A stretch of DNA of 64,000 bases, taken from NCBI GenBank assembly GCA_038531745.1, contig JBCBBJ010000016.1, positions 1 to 64,000 on the forward strand. The letters run 5' to 3'. The stretch comes from CALLPQ01 sp038531745. GTDB taxonomy: Bacteria; Pseudomonadota; Alphaproteobacteria; Caulobacterales; Parvularculaceae. The notes under the pieces are model-generated. The model worked only from the letters and a program-made list of their open reading frames with translations. It was not told the DNA's origin and did not search any database. Within the stretch, counting starts at the first letter, position 1, and each line of letters begins with the position of its first letter. A program made the translations under genes and the position numbers. Positions 1 through 7,641 of this stretch are shown one piece after another.

Positions 1-873
1 GCTTAAATGCATATAGTTTGAGACAATAAAGCCTTGAGCCAGAACGCCCCGGCCAATCATATTGATGATATTGGACGGGCCCGGCTCCGGTTTGGTGTTA
101 TTGTATTGCGCAATCATTCCGCACAAAGCCATGCGCCCGGCAAAAGCGATACAATTCAACGCTGCCTCCAGATGCATGCCGCCAACATTCTCGAAGTAAC
201 AATCGACGCCCTTGGGGGCGGCGCCTGCCAACGCTTTAGTCAGGGCGGTTGCGTTGTCGTAATCCTTGTAATTCAAGGCAACATCGCAGCCGCCTTCGGC
301 TTCAAGCCATGCGCACTTGTCAGGCGATCCGGCGGAGCCGATCACGCGCATGCCTTTAAGTTTACCCAATTGGCAAACGAGAGACCCTACGGCGCCCGCC
401 GCCCCCGAAACGAATAGCGTCTCGCCCTCCTTGGGTTTTAAGATCTGGCTCATGCCGGACCACGCCGTCATACCTGGCATGCCAAGAACGCCGAGATAGG
501 CCGACAACGGCGCAAGCCCCGCGTCTACTTTCTGCAGACCGGACGCATCGGCCACATGGTAGTCTTGCCAGCCACCAGAAAAGCCGACCACATAGTCTCC
601 CGGGGCATAATCTGCCACCGATGATTCCACCACTTCGCTGACGGCGCCGCCATCCAGCGGCTTATCAAGCGCGAATGGGGGAATATAGCTTTTGACCTTC
701 GGGTTCATCCGTCCACGCATATAGGGATCAACGGACATCCAGACGGTCCGTAATAAGACTTGCCCCTCGCCTGGTGTGGGCATATCGAGGCTTCGCTTCT
801 CAAACATATCCGTTGTGGGCAAGCCATCGGGATAGCCGGTTAGAAAAACAGCGTGTCGTTGTGCGTTCGTCAT
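1..873 (-). CDS. NADP-dependent MDR oxidoreductase (CurA/PTGR-like), 3' end cut by window edge
   Basis: The reading frame is open from an ATG at 873 to the window edge, giving 291 residues of a family that is usually about 335-345 long, so only the last part is missing. The N-terminal signature MSVDPYMRGRM (about residues 46-56) and the Rossmann motif SGAAGAVGS (about 156-164) place it in the zinc-free medium-chain dehydrogenase/reductase group that reduces alkenal or alkenone double bonds with NADPH (curcumin reductase, prostaglandin/leukotriene reductase). An AAGGAG ribosome-binding site lies 9 bases before the chosen ATG; an ATG at 880 is in another frame. It starts 13 bases after the esterase stop, so the two are probably cotranscribed. 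The family call is firm; the natural substrate cannot be read from the sequence. Confidence 0.88.
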   Translation of the reverse strand, partial: MTNAQRHAVFLTGYPDGLPTTDMFEKRSLDMPTPGEGQVLLRTVWMSVDPYMRGRMNPKVKSYIPPFALDKPLDGGAVSEVVESSVADYAPGDYVVGFSGGWQDYHVADASGLQKVDAGLAPLSAYLGVLGMPGMTAWSGMSQILKPKEGETLFVSGAAGAVGSLVCQLGKLKGMRVIGSAGSPDKCAWLEAEGGCDVALNYKDYDNATALTKALAGAAPKGVDCYFENVGGMHLEAALNCIAFAGRMALCGMIAQYNNTKPEPGPSNIINMIGRGVLAQGFIVSNYMHLS

Positions 874-886
874 GGGTCATTTCTCC

Positions 887-1858
887 TTATGGGGTGATAT
901 GGGCACGGATGAAGTTGGTTGTTCTTCTCAGGTCTTTTTTGCCCTCGGGAATAATGTTGTGAAAAATCGGCCACACATGAACCATCTCGGCGCGCAGGAC
1001 CAGCGTTGAGGGAGCATTGGCTGTTTGAAGCGCATCATGCAAACGAATGGCATCGTCACGCAGCATTTCATCTTCACTGGCAAAAATCAGTGTAGGCATG
1101 AAATTATCAAATGTGCCAAACAGGGGGGAAACCAGCGGGTCACCTGCTTGCGATGCAGCGCAATAAAAATCGGGTGCCCGGCGGATCGTATCTTCCGTAA
1201 ACATATGATCCGTATCGGCATTTTCTGTAATTGACGGGCCGCTAAGCGTTAAATCCGCGTAGGGCGAAAACAAAAAGAGGCATGCCGGCCCGGTCTTGTT
1301 GCCGGCACGCAGCTTTTGCATCAGGGCGAGGGCGAGCCCGGCGCCGGCAGAATCCCCGCCAATGGCGATTTGGTTAGGGGGGATCAACAGAGTGTGCGTC
1401 AGCCATGTCCAGGCCCGCATCGCATCCTCAAGCGCAGCCGGAAAAGGGTGTTCCGGGGCCAGCGCATAGTCCAAGGAAAAGACCGGCATTTGTGCGCCAG
1501 CGGCAAGGCCCAGTGTCACGGCGCGGTGTGTGCGGGGGGACCCGAATACATAACCACCCCCATGGAAATAGAGGACCACTTGGTGAAGACGCGTATGATC
1601 CGCACTGACCCGGTTGGGGAAATGCCACTCGCCGTTCACTGGCGCCTGCAAATGCGCAAAGTTTTTTGGGGGCGCTGAAGCGGCGACGCTGTCAACGACT
1701 TTGACCCGGCGTATCAGGCTCTTTTGCACCATGGGGGGGATCGAAAGCCGTTCCACGAGCGCACGCAGATCAACCGGGTCCATCTCCAGGAGCGGACGAT
1801 TGCGAAACTGCCGCCGTATATAGGCGTTGGCCAGCCGGGCTCTGATACTCGGGTTCAT
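887..1858 (-). CDS. alpha/beta hydrolase, hormone-sensitive-lipase family esterase
   Basis: This 323-residue protein has the HSL/bacterial family IV esterase hallmarks: the oxyanion-hole motif HGGG at residues 99-102, followed by YVFGS, and the nucleophile motif GDSAG with Ser170. A SEDEMLRDD segment near residue 260 is expected to carry the catalytic Asp, and the MVHVW segment near 290 the catalytic His. No signal peptide is evident, so it should act in the cytoplasm on short-chain acyl esters; the substrate is unknown. It lies directly upstream of an NADP oxidoreductase with a 13-base gap, which suggests a two-gene catabolic or detoxification operon. The start at 1858 is the only ATG that keeps the family's N-terminal cap helices. 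Confidence 0.88.
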   Translation of the reverse strand: MNPSIRARLANAYIRRQFRNRPLLEMDPVDLRALVERLSIPPMVQKSLIRRVKVVDSVAASAPPKNFAHLQAPVNGEWHFPNRVSADHTRLHQVVLYFHGGGYVFGSPRTHRAVTLGLAAGAQMPVFSLDYALAPEHPFPAALEDAMRAWTWLTHTLLIPPNQIAIGGDSAGAGLALALMQKLRAGNKTGPACLFLFSPYADLTLSGPSITENADTDHMFTEDTIRRAPDFYCAASQAGDPLVSPLFGTFDNFMPTLIFASEDEMLRDDAIRLHDALQTANAPSTLVLRAEMVHVWPIFHNIIPEGKKDLRRTTNFIRAHITP

Positions 1859-2017
1859 ACTCTATGGGGTAGCACACCCACCTGCGTGAAAAAGACCAAA
1901 GCGCAGTGATATGGATCATCCCAGAAGATTGATCTGGCGGTGCATTGCGCCGACGCTCCGCGCCTGCCAATGGTCGTCAAGTGACGGGTTGAGTCCAGTG
2001 GGCGCCGAAGACTGAGC

Positions 2018-2725
2018 TTACGTCGCCTCATCAAGAATTTCAGTCAGCCCACTGATGACACCGTCAAGAATGTCATTCATACCGCCGATCGTTTTGACGA
2101 ATGAACCAGCCCCCTTTGTCAGGCTTTCCAGCGTTTCCGGCTCAAGAATAAAATCGAGACCATCTTCGCGCGCCCGTGTCAGCGCTGGCTCAAGGCTATT
2201 TTGCACGAGGGTTTTGAACTCCCCGATCATCGTATTGACGCTATCAGGGTCAATGGATCGCAATTGCGCAAACAAACCGGTAAAAAGCGGATTGTCCATC
2301 AACTCATCGAGGTCGCCCGCGACTTCCGGAAGTTTCGGCAAGGCCGGAATAGCGGCAACCGCGGCCAGCAGACTTTCGGCCAGAGCGATGCCGTCGCTTT
2401 TTGTGGCAGCGTCATTTGGTTCTTTGCTGTCATCGGTTGGTGCGGACTGGTCGTCCGTGTCGGATTGAGAGAAAAACGGGGAGGCTGCCGCACCCGGCGC
2501 AATCATCTCAATGAGACCGCCAAAACCTGTTTGGGTCTTGGCGAATGCGCCTTTTACGAGGCCGAGACTTCCAACCATGGAGTGCAATTCCGAGAGTGTT
2601 GCATCGTTCAGCCGGAGCCCGCCGCCGCTTCGCGACAAAATCAACCCGATCAACCCACCAAGAATGCCGCCAACCCCGCCAGTGCCAAGAATGAAGGCGA
2701 GGTTTTCCTGAACAAAATCGAGCAT
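2018..2725 (-). CDS. hypothetical protein with glycine-rich N-terminal membrane segment
   Basis: I do not recognise a family. The frame is open up to 2758, but the ATG at 2725 has a GGAGGGG ribosome-binding site just ahead of it and gives a 235-residue protein starting MLDFVQENL. Residues about 7-29 form one hydrophobic glycine-zipper-like segment (GGVGGILGGLIG) ending in an Arg, which looks like an uncleaved membrane anchor. A Ser/Asp/Thr-rich acidic linker follows (about 85-115), then a mostly helical C-terminal half with a proline-leucine stretch and repeated acidic helices. It is a single gene with no close functional partner; an orphan ParD-like gene lies just upstream on the same strand. 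It is probably a real coding sequence because its codon use resembles its neighbours. Confidence 0.6.
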   Translation of the reverse strand: MLDFVQENLAFILGTGGVGGILGGLIGLILSRSGGGLRLNDATLSELHSMVGSLGLVKGAFAKTQTGFGGLIEMIAPGAAASPFFSQSDTDDQSAPTDDSKEPNDAATKSDGIALAESLLAAVAAIPALPKLPEVAGDLDELMDNPLFTGLFAQLRSIDPDSVNTMIGEFKTLVQNSLEPALTRAREDGLDFILEPETLESLTKGAGSFVKTIGGMNDILDGVISGLTEILDEAT

Positions 2726-2792
2726 ATGCCCCTCCATAATCGCAAGGCAGACGAACACGGTCGGCTGCTACCCTCTTGCGAACCTAATTGTG

Positions 2793-3005
2793 TCAGCGTT
2801 GAAACCGTTCCACACGCTCCGTCAACGCCGTGAGACCTTTGCGCAAATCCGCGTTCATGGTCCGGGATGAGGCGACTTTTCGATGGGACAGGGCAATACC
2901 GTCGCGGATGATGTCACCGGCATTGGTATATCGCCCCGTCTCGAGGATTTCCTGAACCTTGGCTTTGTCCTTATCATCAAGGGTAATGTAGAATTTATCA
3001 CTCAT
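2793..3005 (-). CDS. ParD-like ribbon-helix-helix antitoxin, no adjacent toxin
   Basis: The 70-residue product has the ParD/CopG pattern: an N-terminal beta strand (FYITLD) for DNA-groove contact, then two helices around a turn with GRYTNAGDIIRDGIAL, very close to the GRYxNxSEVVRxGL core of ParD antitoxins. Known ParD proteins bind the ParE toxin with a C-terminal tail and repress their own promoter as dimers. Here the tail is short, and no ParE-sized frame follows: the next gene on this strand is an unrelated membrane protein starting at 2725, and the 217 bases upstream are empty. It is therefore either a solitary antitoxin or transcription factor, or a remnant of a lost toxin-antitoxin pair. 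Confidence 0.7.
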   Translation of the reverse strand: MSDKFYITLDDKDKAKVQEILETGRYTNAGDIIRDGIALSHRKVASSRTMNADLRKGLTALTERVERFQR

Positions 3006-3222
3006 GGACTGTCCCCAGAACTTGACAATTTGCCGGGCTGTTCGGCCCTTTGTTACTGCGTAACAGAGCGCCCTGCGCCCCGCCAGAACATCGTTAATTC
3101 GCTGTCAATAGAGCCCACGTCGCAGAAAATGTCCATGTCGATTGGACTGTAGACTGGGCCAGTTGCGCCACAGTTGGCGTTCAAAGTGCCCGAACCACTC
3201 GGTCATCGCCGGCCCCTTCGCC

Positions 3223-4980
3223 TTAGATAAGAGGGCCGTGATTTGCGAGGGCCTCGCGGGTAGCCGCGTACCCTTCTGCCACCGCGGTGTCATAGGCGTG
3301 CCACGACCGTAAATCGACGCCGGGCACAGCGGGCGAGATCATGATATCGGCTTCGCGGTAGATCGCGGTGCTTTCGCGCCTGGTGGAGGAGGCGCGCATC
3401 AATAGGCCCACGATGGGTGGCGGCGTGCGAAACCCGTTTCGACGTATCCATCCGAAAAAGCCCGGCGCATCGGCGTAGTCCCTGGGCTCAATGCTGCCTT
3501 TGCGGGCCACATCAATGCCAATATTCAGTCCACGGTGGGTTGCGGCCATGAGGTTCGTCGGGAAATTGTTAATCAAGCCACCATCGACCAAAAGCTTGTC
3601 ACCATTAATGACCGGCGGCAAAATACCTGGCAGGGAGATGGAGGCGCGAAGTGCCTCCCGCAAAAAGCCGTCGCGGTGCACATGGCTTCTGCCTTCCGTT
3701 AATTCGGCAGAGAGGCAGAAAAAGGGCGTCGACAACTCCTCAATCCGTGCATCACCAAAATGCGCTTTCAGGCGATCTTCCACCAGTTTCCCGCGGGTCA
3801 GGGCAACAACTGGCAGATTAAAGTCCGATAACGGATTACTCTCAACAAAAGCCTTGCGAATACGATAGTCGATTTCTGCGTCATTCCATCCGAGGGCGAA
3901 ACAGGCGGCAATAATCGCTCCCATGCTGGTACCACAAACAAAATCAAGGGGGATGCCAGCCTCCCGGATTGCGCGCAATGCACCCACATGGGCATAGGCC
4001 CGCGCGCCGCCGCCCGACAGGATGAGGCCAAACGATTGGCCCGTGATCACCCGGGCAAGGCGATGACGCGTCTCGTTGCCGGTCCAGAAAAAAATCCGCT
4101 CTGCCCCCACCGCATCGCGCCATTGGGTCACCGGGCAAGCGGGAGTGCCATCGGGAACCATCACCAGATCCACAAGGCGGAACCGGCGCGCCGGCGAGCG
4201 GTCATCGGGCGCCAGCGGAAACGGCGAAGGGGGAACCGCATCGCGCCGGGTAAAAACCAGAAACCGATCCGCATGGCGTAAGACAAATCGGTACCAGTCA
4301 GTGTCATTGACCCGGGCGGATAAGATAATCACCTCATGGTCAGCCTCCATCTGGTGAAAGACATCATTAGCGCCCACTGGATCGATTGTGGTTAGATGAA
4401 TGGTGCGTGCGCCCAATCTGATGACTGCTTTTGTTAGGTCCGCCGCATACTGATCAATATCAATGGATGGTGAGGCCCCGATAAGGGCAAAGACGCGGGG
4501 CTTGGCATGTTTTTGTGTATTTCTCGGTTGGCGTGCGCGCCGTAACAGCAGGCGTGAAAGACGCGCCGCCAAATCAGCATGACGCTCCAACAACATGTCA
4601 AAGCGCTCATGGTCGATACGCAGGACCGTGGTGTCGCGTAGGGCATAGATCGTTGCGCTATGCCGTTCATCCAGCAGCAGCGCCATCTCTCCCGCAGGCT
4701 CGCCAGCCCCAATATAGCCGATCACGATATCGTCGCTCAGCGGTGTGTCATCATCCCCGCAGGGCTGATCCTCGCCAGTGTCGGCCACGGTTCGCCGCGC
4801 CACCATCAGGCGTCCGCTCAGTACAAAGAATAAGGCTTGCGCGGGGTCATCCTGTTTAACGAGTGCGCGGCCACCTTTGATGGTTTCTTCGTGACCCGCT
4901 TTTGTGATGGCCTTGAGGGTTTTCGCCTCAAGGCCGGCAAAGAACGGGAAAGATGAAAGGTCGTCGCTACGCACTGCCAT
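3223..4980 (-). CDS. patatin-like phospholipase with N-terminal cyclic-nucleotide-binding domain
   Basis: This 585-residue cytoplasmic or membrane-associated protein resembles bacterial NTE/RssA-type phospholipases. Residues about 10-145 are a cNMP-binding (CAP_ED) fold, with the phosphate-binding-cassette-like stretch GEPAGEMALL near residues 93-102. The C-terminal half is a patatin domain: oxyanion hole GGGARA (about 323-328), nucleophile elbow GTSMG with Ser352, and the dyad Asp466 in DGGLINN. A region of about 150 residues between the two domains matches the linker seen in other fused proteins. The family cleaves ester bonds of phospholipids or lysophospholipids. The track-length start is TTG; the ATG six bases later (4980) is preferred, although neither has a clear ribosome-binding site. 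Regulation by a cyclic nucleotide is inferred from the domain, not shown. Confidence 0.9.
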   Translation of the reverse strand: MAVRSDDLSSFPFFAGLEAKTLKAITKAGHEETIKGGRALVKQDDPAQALFFVLSGRLMVARRTVADTGEDQPCGDDDTPLSDDIVIGYIGAGEPAGEMALLLDERHSATIYALRDTTVLRIDHERFDMLLERHADLAARLSRLLLRRARQPRNTQKHAKPRVFALIGASPSIDIDQYAADLTKAVIRLGARTIHLTTIDPVGANDVFHQMEADHEVIILSARVNDTDWYRFVLRHADRFLVFTRRDAVPPSPFPLAPDDRSPARRFRLVDLVMVPDGTPACPVTQWRDAVGAERIFFWTGNETRHRLARVITGQSFGLILSGGGARAYAHVGALRAIREAGIPLDFVCGTSMGAIIAACFALGWNDAEIDYRIRKAFVESNPLSDFNLPVVALTRGKLVEDRLKAHFGDARIEELSTPFFCLSAELTEGRSHVHRDGFLREALRASISLPGILPPVINGDKLLVDGGLINNFPTNLMAATHRGLNIGIDVARKGSIEPRDYADAPGFFGWIRRNGFRTPPPIVGLLMRASSTRRESTAIYREADIMISPAVPGVDLRSWHAYDTAVAEGYAATREALANHGPLI

Positions 4981-5090
4981 GGCCAACGCTTAATCGCGGT
5001 GGACGATCTTGTGAAGCCCGCAATGAGTTAAGCTGCCATGATACACGCAAATCGTGAGCGTACCATGTGGCTGGGTCCGGTGAAGTCTAG

Positions 5091-5678
5091 TTAATTCAGT
5101 CGGAAGTTTATGGTGGTGCGCACATTACGGGTGGTGCGACCGACGGGTGAGTATTTCCATTTGCGCACGGCTTGCAGGGTCGCGCGTTCGAAACACCGAT
5201 CCACCGACGAGATGATCCGCGGGTTCAAAATGGCCCCTTGGGGGCTAATATCAAATTCCACTGTCACTGGGCCCTCAGCACCCCGTTGGGCGCAGCCTTG
5301 TGGATATGCGGGCTCCACACGGATGATCGGCACCAGCGCTTGTTCAATTGTAAGTTCACCGGAGCCCTCGCGCGTTGGTTTCTTCGGGCGTACCCGTTGT
5401 GCATTATCCGGCACGGTTCTCTGCTTGCTGCGGTCGGGTCTTATGGGTGGCGGTGCAGGGGGAAACTCCTGCGGTATGATCGAATTAATAAGATCGGGCC
5501 CCTCAGGAGGTGGGACTTTTGCATTTATGCTTGGGACTGTAACCAGATCACCTTCCGGTGGCACGTCGCCCTGCGCAATAATGCCAGACATCACCAGAAA
5601 AAGCCCGGCGGTGACGCAAGCGGCGATCGGTAAGCCGATGATCAGACGGCCGAGAGAAAGCGGAATAAAAGCCGGCAT
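5091..5678 (-). CDS. tonB: TonB energy transducer
   Basis: The protein has the three-part TonB layout: one N-terminal membrane segment (about residues 9-33), a proline-rich periplasmic linker (PPPEGP, PPAPPPIRP, RPKKPTRE) and a C-terminal domain from about residue 115 containing VTVEFDISPQG and AVRKWKYSP. It would transmit the ExbBD proton-motive signal to outer-membrane receptors such as the large receptor at 24987-28211. Two cysteines in the C-terminal domain (QGCAQ and DRCFE) are typical of an alphaproteobacterial TonB subgroup. An in-frame ATG at 5690 exists, but a GGAGA site six bases before the ATG at 5678 favours the shorter 195-residue form. No exbB or exbD lies beside it, so this is a stand-alone tonB. 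Confidence 0.9.
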   Translation of the reverse strand: MPAFIPLSLGRLIIGLPIAACVTAGLFLVMSGIIAQGDVPPEGDLVTVPSINAKVPPPEGPDLINSIIPQEFPPAPPPIRPDRSKQRTVPDNAQRVRPKKPTREGSGELTIEQALVPIIRVEPAYPQGCAQRGAEGPVTVEFDISPQGAILNPRIISSVDRCFERATLQAVRKWKYSPVGRTTRNVRTTINFRLN

Positions 5679-5833
5679 TGTTGTCTCCATCTGTGAGAAA
5701 ATTACGCAACTTATTTGAAATATACCTCGAAAATTTTGCGCATATTAGCGAGAAAACTTTACAGTGTAGTTTAGTCATTAATCGACATCGGGTCGAAGAA
5801 TGATGCTTGTTCGCAGTAAGCCTCCACAAAAAC

Positions 5834-5865
5834 AAAGCCCCCGCGACACCATCGCGGGGGCTTTT
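5834..5865 (-). terminator. strong intrinsic terminator downstream of ahcY
   Basis: A perfect 13-bp inverted repeat (arms 5834-5846 and 5852-5864, loop CACCA) with a GC-rich core is flanked by T-rich DNA on both strands. On the minus strand it lies 39 bases after the ahcY stop and is followed by CTTTGTTTTTG, so it should end ahcY transcription. The T-tract on the plus side could make it bidirectional, but no plus-strand gene precedes it. Confidence 0.88.
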
Positions 5866-5903
5866 CTTTTAACCGATTGGCGTTTGACCAAACACTCTAG
5901 TGA

Positions 5904-7322
5904 TCAGTATCGGTACTGATCGTTTTTGAACGGGCCTTGTACCGGTACATTGATATAGTCGGCTTGTTCTTTCGTCAGTTCGGTGAGTTTCGCGCCGACT
6001 TTGGCAAGGTGCAGGGCGGCAACTTTCTCGTCGAGATGTTTTGGCAAAACGTAGACCTGATTGCCGTATTCCTCGCCTTTGGTCCACAGCTCAATTTGCG
6101 CAAGCGTCTGGTTGGTGAAGGACGCAGACATCACGAAAGAAGGATGGCCCGTTGCGTTACCAAGGTTGACGAGACGCCCCTGGCTCAAAAGGATCATGCG
6201 TTTCCCATCGGGGAACTCAACGAGGTCAACCTGATCTTTTACGTTGGTCCACTTATAATTGCGCAGGCCTTCCACCTGGATCTCGTTATCGAAATGACCG
6301 ATATTGCAAACAATGGCCATGTCCTTGACCTTGCGCATGTGATCAACCGTCAGGACATCCTTGTTGCCCGTTGCCGTAACAACAACGTCCGCACGGTGAA
6401 TATCATCATCAAGGTCAACAACCTCAAACCCGTCCATGGCCGCTTGCAGGGCGCAGATAGGGTCAACTTCAGTAACCATCACCCGTGCGCCAGCGCCTGC
6501 GAGTGATTGGGCGGAGCCTTTGCCCACGTCGCCGTAACCGCAGACAACGGCTTGCTTGCCCGCGAGCATAACGTCGGTGCCACGGCGGATCGCGTCCACG
6601 AGGGATTCACGGCACCCATATTTGTTGTCGAATTTCGACTTCGTCACGGAGTCATTCACATTGATCGCCGGGAAGGGCAGGGTACCCGCCTGCTCACGCT
6701 GATAAAGCCGCAGAACACCGGTTGTTGTCTCTTCGGTGACGCCTTTGATATTTGCTTTGACGCGAGAATAAAAGGTAGGGTCTTTTTCCAGACGCCGCCT
6801 GATCGTCGCGAATAAAGCTTCTTCTTCCTCATTGGACGGATTATCGAGAACCGACGGATCCGTTTCCGCGTCGGCGCCAAGCAGGATCAGCAATGTGGCA
6901 TCGCCGCCATCGTCAAGGATCATGTTGGCGGTTTCGCCGCCTGGCCATTCAAAAATCTTATCAGCCAGGTCCCAATATTCTTCGATGGTTTCGCCTTTGA
7001 AGGCAAAAACCGGCGTGCCCGTGGCGGCAATGGCGGCGGCGGCGTGGTCCTGGGTCGAGTAGATATTGCAAGACGCCCAGCGGACTTCGGCGCCGAGCTC
7101 TTGCAAGGTTTCGATCAAGACCGCCGTTTGGACTGTCATGTGGAGCGAGCCAGCAATCCGCGCGCCTTTCAATGGTTTTGAGGCGCCAAATTCCTCGCGC
7201 GTCGCCATCAGGCCGGGCATTTCGGTTTCAGCAATATCAAGCTCGGTCCGGCCCCATTCGGCGAGGGACAAATCTTTGATATGATAGTCTTTATTCGGGT
7301 CGATCGTAATCGGTGCGTTCAT
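5904..7322 (-). CDS. ahcY: adenosylhomocysteinase (S-adenosyl-L-homocysteine hydrolase)
   Basis: The 472-residue enzyme reversibly splits S-adenosylhomocysteine to adenosine and homocysteine in the cytoplasm, which relieves product inhibition of methyltransferases and feeds the methionine cycle. The identity is clear from the NAD-binding stretch CGYGDVGKGSAQSL, the substrate loops around SVTKSKFDNKYGCRES and the family-typical C-terminus PFKNDQYRY. The length matches the longer bacterial form, which has an insertion of about 40 residues compared with the mammalian enzyme. The ATG at 7322 has an AAAGG ribosome-binding site. It is transcribed alone, has a strong terminator at 5834-5865, and a palindrome 79 bases upstream (7401-7420) may be its operator. 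Confidence 0.97.
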   Translation of the reverse strand: MNAPITIDPNKDYHIKDLSLAEWGRTELDIAETEMPGLMATREEFGASKPLKGARIAGSLHMTVQTAVLIETLQELGAEVRWASCNIYSTQDHAAAAIAATGTPVFAFKGETIEEYWDLADKIFEWPGGETANMILDDGGDATLLILLGADAETDPSVLDNPSNEEEEALFATIRRRLEKDPTFYSRVKANIKGVTEETTTGVLRLYQREQAGTLPFPAINVNDSVTKSKFDNKYGCRESLVDAIRRGTDVMLAGKQAVVCGYGDVGKGSAQSLAGAGARVMVTEVDPICALQAAMDGFEVVDLDDDIHRADVVVTATGNKDVLTVDHMRKVKDMAIVCNIGHFDNEIQVEGLRNYKWTNVKDQVDLVEFPDGKRMILLSQGRLVNLGNATGHPSFVMSASFTNQTLAQIELWTKGEEYGNQVYVLPKHLDEKVAALHLAKVGAKLTELTKEQADYINVPVQGPFKNDQYRY

Positions 7323-7641
7323 GGGGATGCCTTTGTGTTTAGAAACTAATCGGTGATTTTGCGCGGTGTATAACAGCCCTTACCCGTCCCGCCAAGCCGC
7401 ATATAAGGAATTCTTTATGTCCTTAAAGGGGCCGTATATGGCGCACAGCCATTAGCGACCGGCGTCTCGGCTCATCGAATACGCCTTGTTTGACCGCTAA
7501 CCACCATGATACCGGGCAGGCGATAGAGAGAATGAAATCACTGGACACGGGGGGCACACTATGACACATCGTCAGCAAGCCGGATCTGGACCTAAAGGCC
7601 GCCCGCTTGTGCATTGAGTCCTAATCAGTTTCCTCAGCATT
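7323..7641. promoter_or_regulatory. divergent control region between ahcY and the amidohydrolase
   Basis: This stretch holds no convincing gene. It must contain the promoter of ahcY (minus strand) and the promoter of the amidohydrolase (plus strand). The one clear element is the near-palindrome at 7401-7420. I see no conserved SAH-riboswitch architecture and no terminator. Its right end (7618-7641) encodes in frame a hydrophobic stretch, LISFLSIL, that continues into the amidohydrolase lipobox but has no normal start codon. Confidence 0.5.
7401..7420. promoter_or_regulatory. 20-bp imperfect palindrome, candidate operator for ahcY
   Basis: Read on the ahcY strand the site is ACATAAAGAATTCCTTATAT, which is symmetrical at 8 of 10 position pairs. 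It sits 79 bases upstream of the ahcY start, a normal place for a repressor operator. Its form resembles the ATAAAG-type palindromes reported for SahR, the ArsR-family regulator that responds to S-adenosylhomocysteine in proteobacteria. That assignment is from memory of the family and is inference; no sahR gene is in the window. Confidence 0.4.

Noticed and set aside
2726..2792. Possible ParE toxin downstream of the ParD-like gene
   Set aside because: The gap is only 67 bases and the next gene is a membrane protein; no toxin-like sequence in any frame.
7323..7400. SAH riboswitch in the ahcY leader
   Set aside because: I could not find the paired helices and conserved core expected; the palindrome nearby is a simpler candidate control element.
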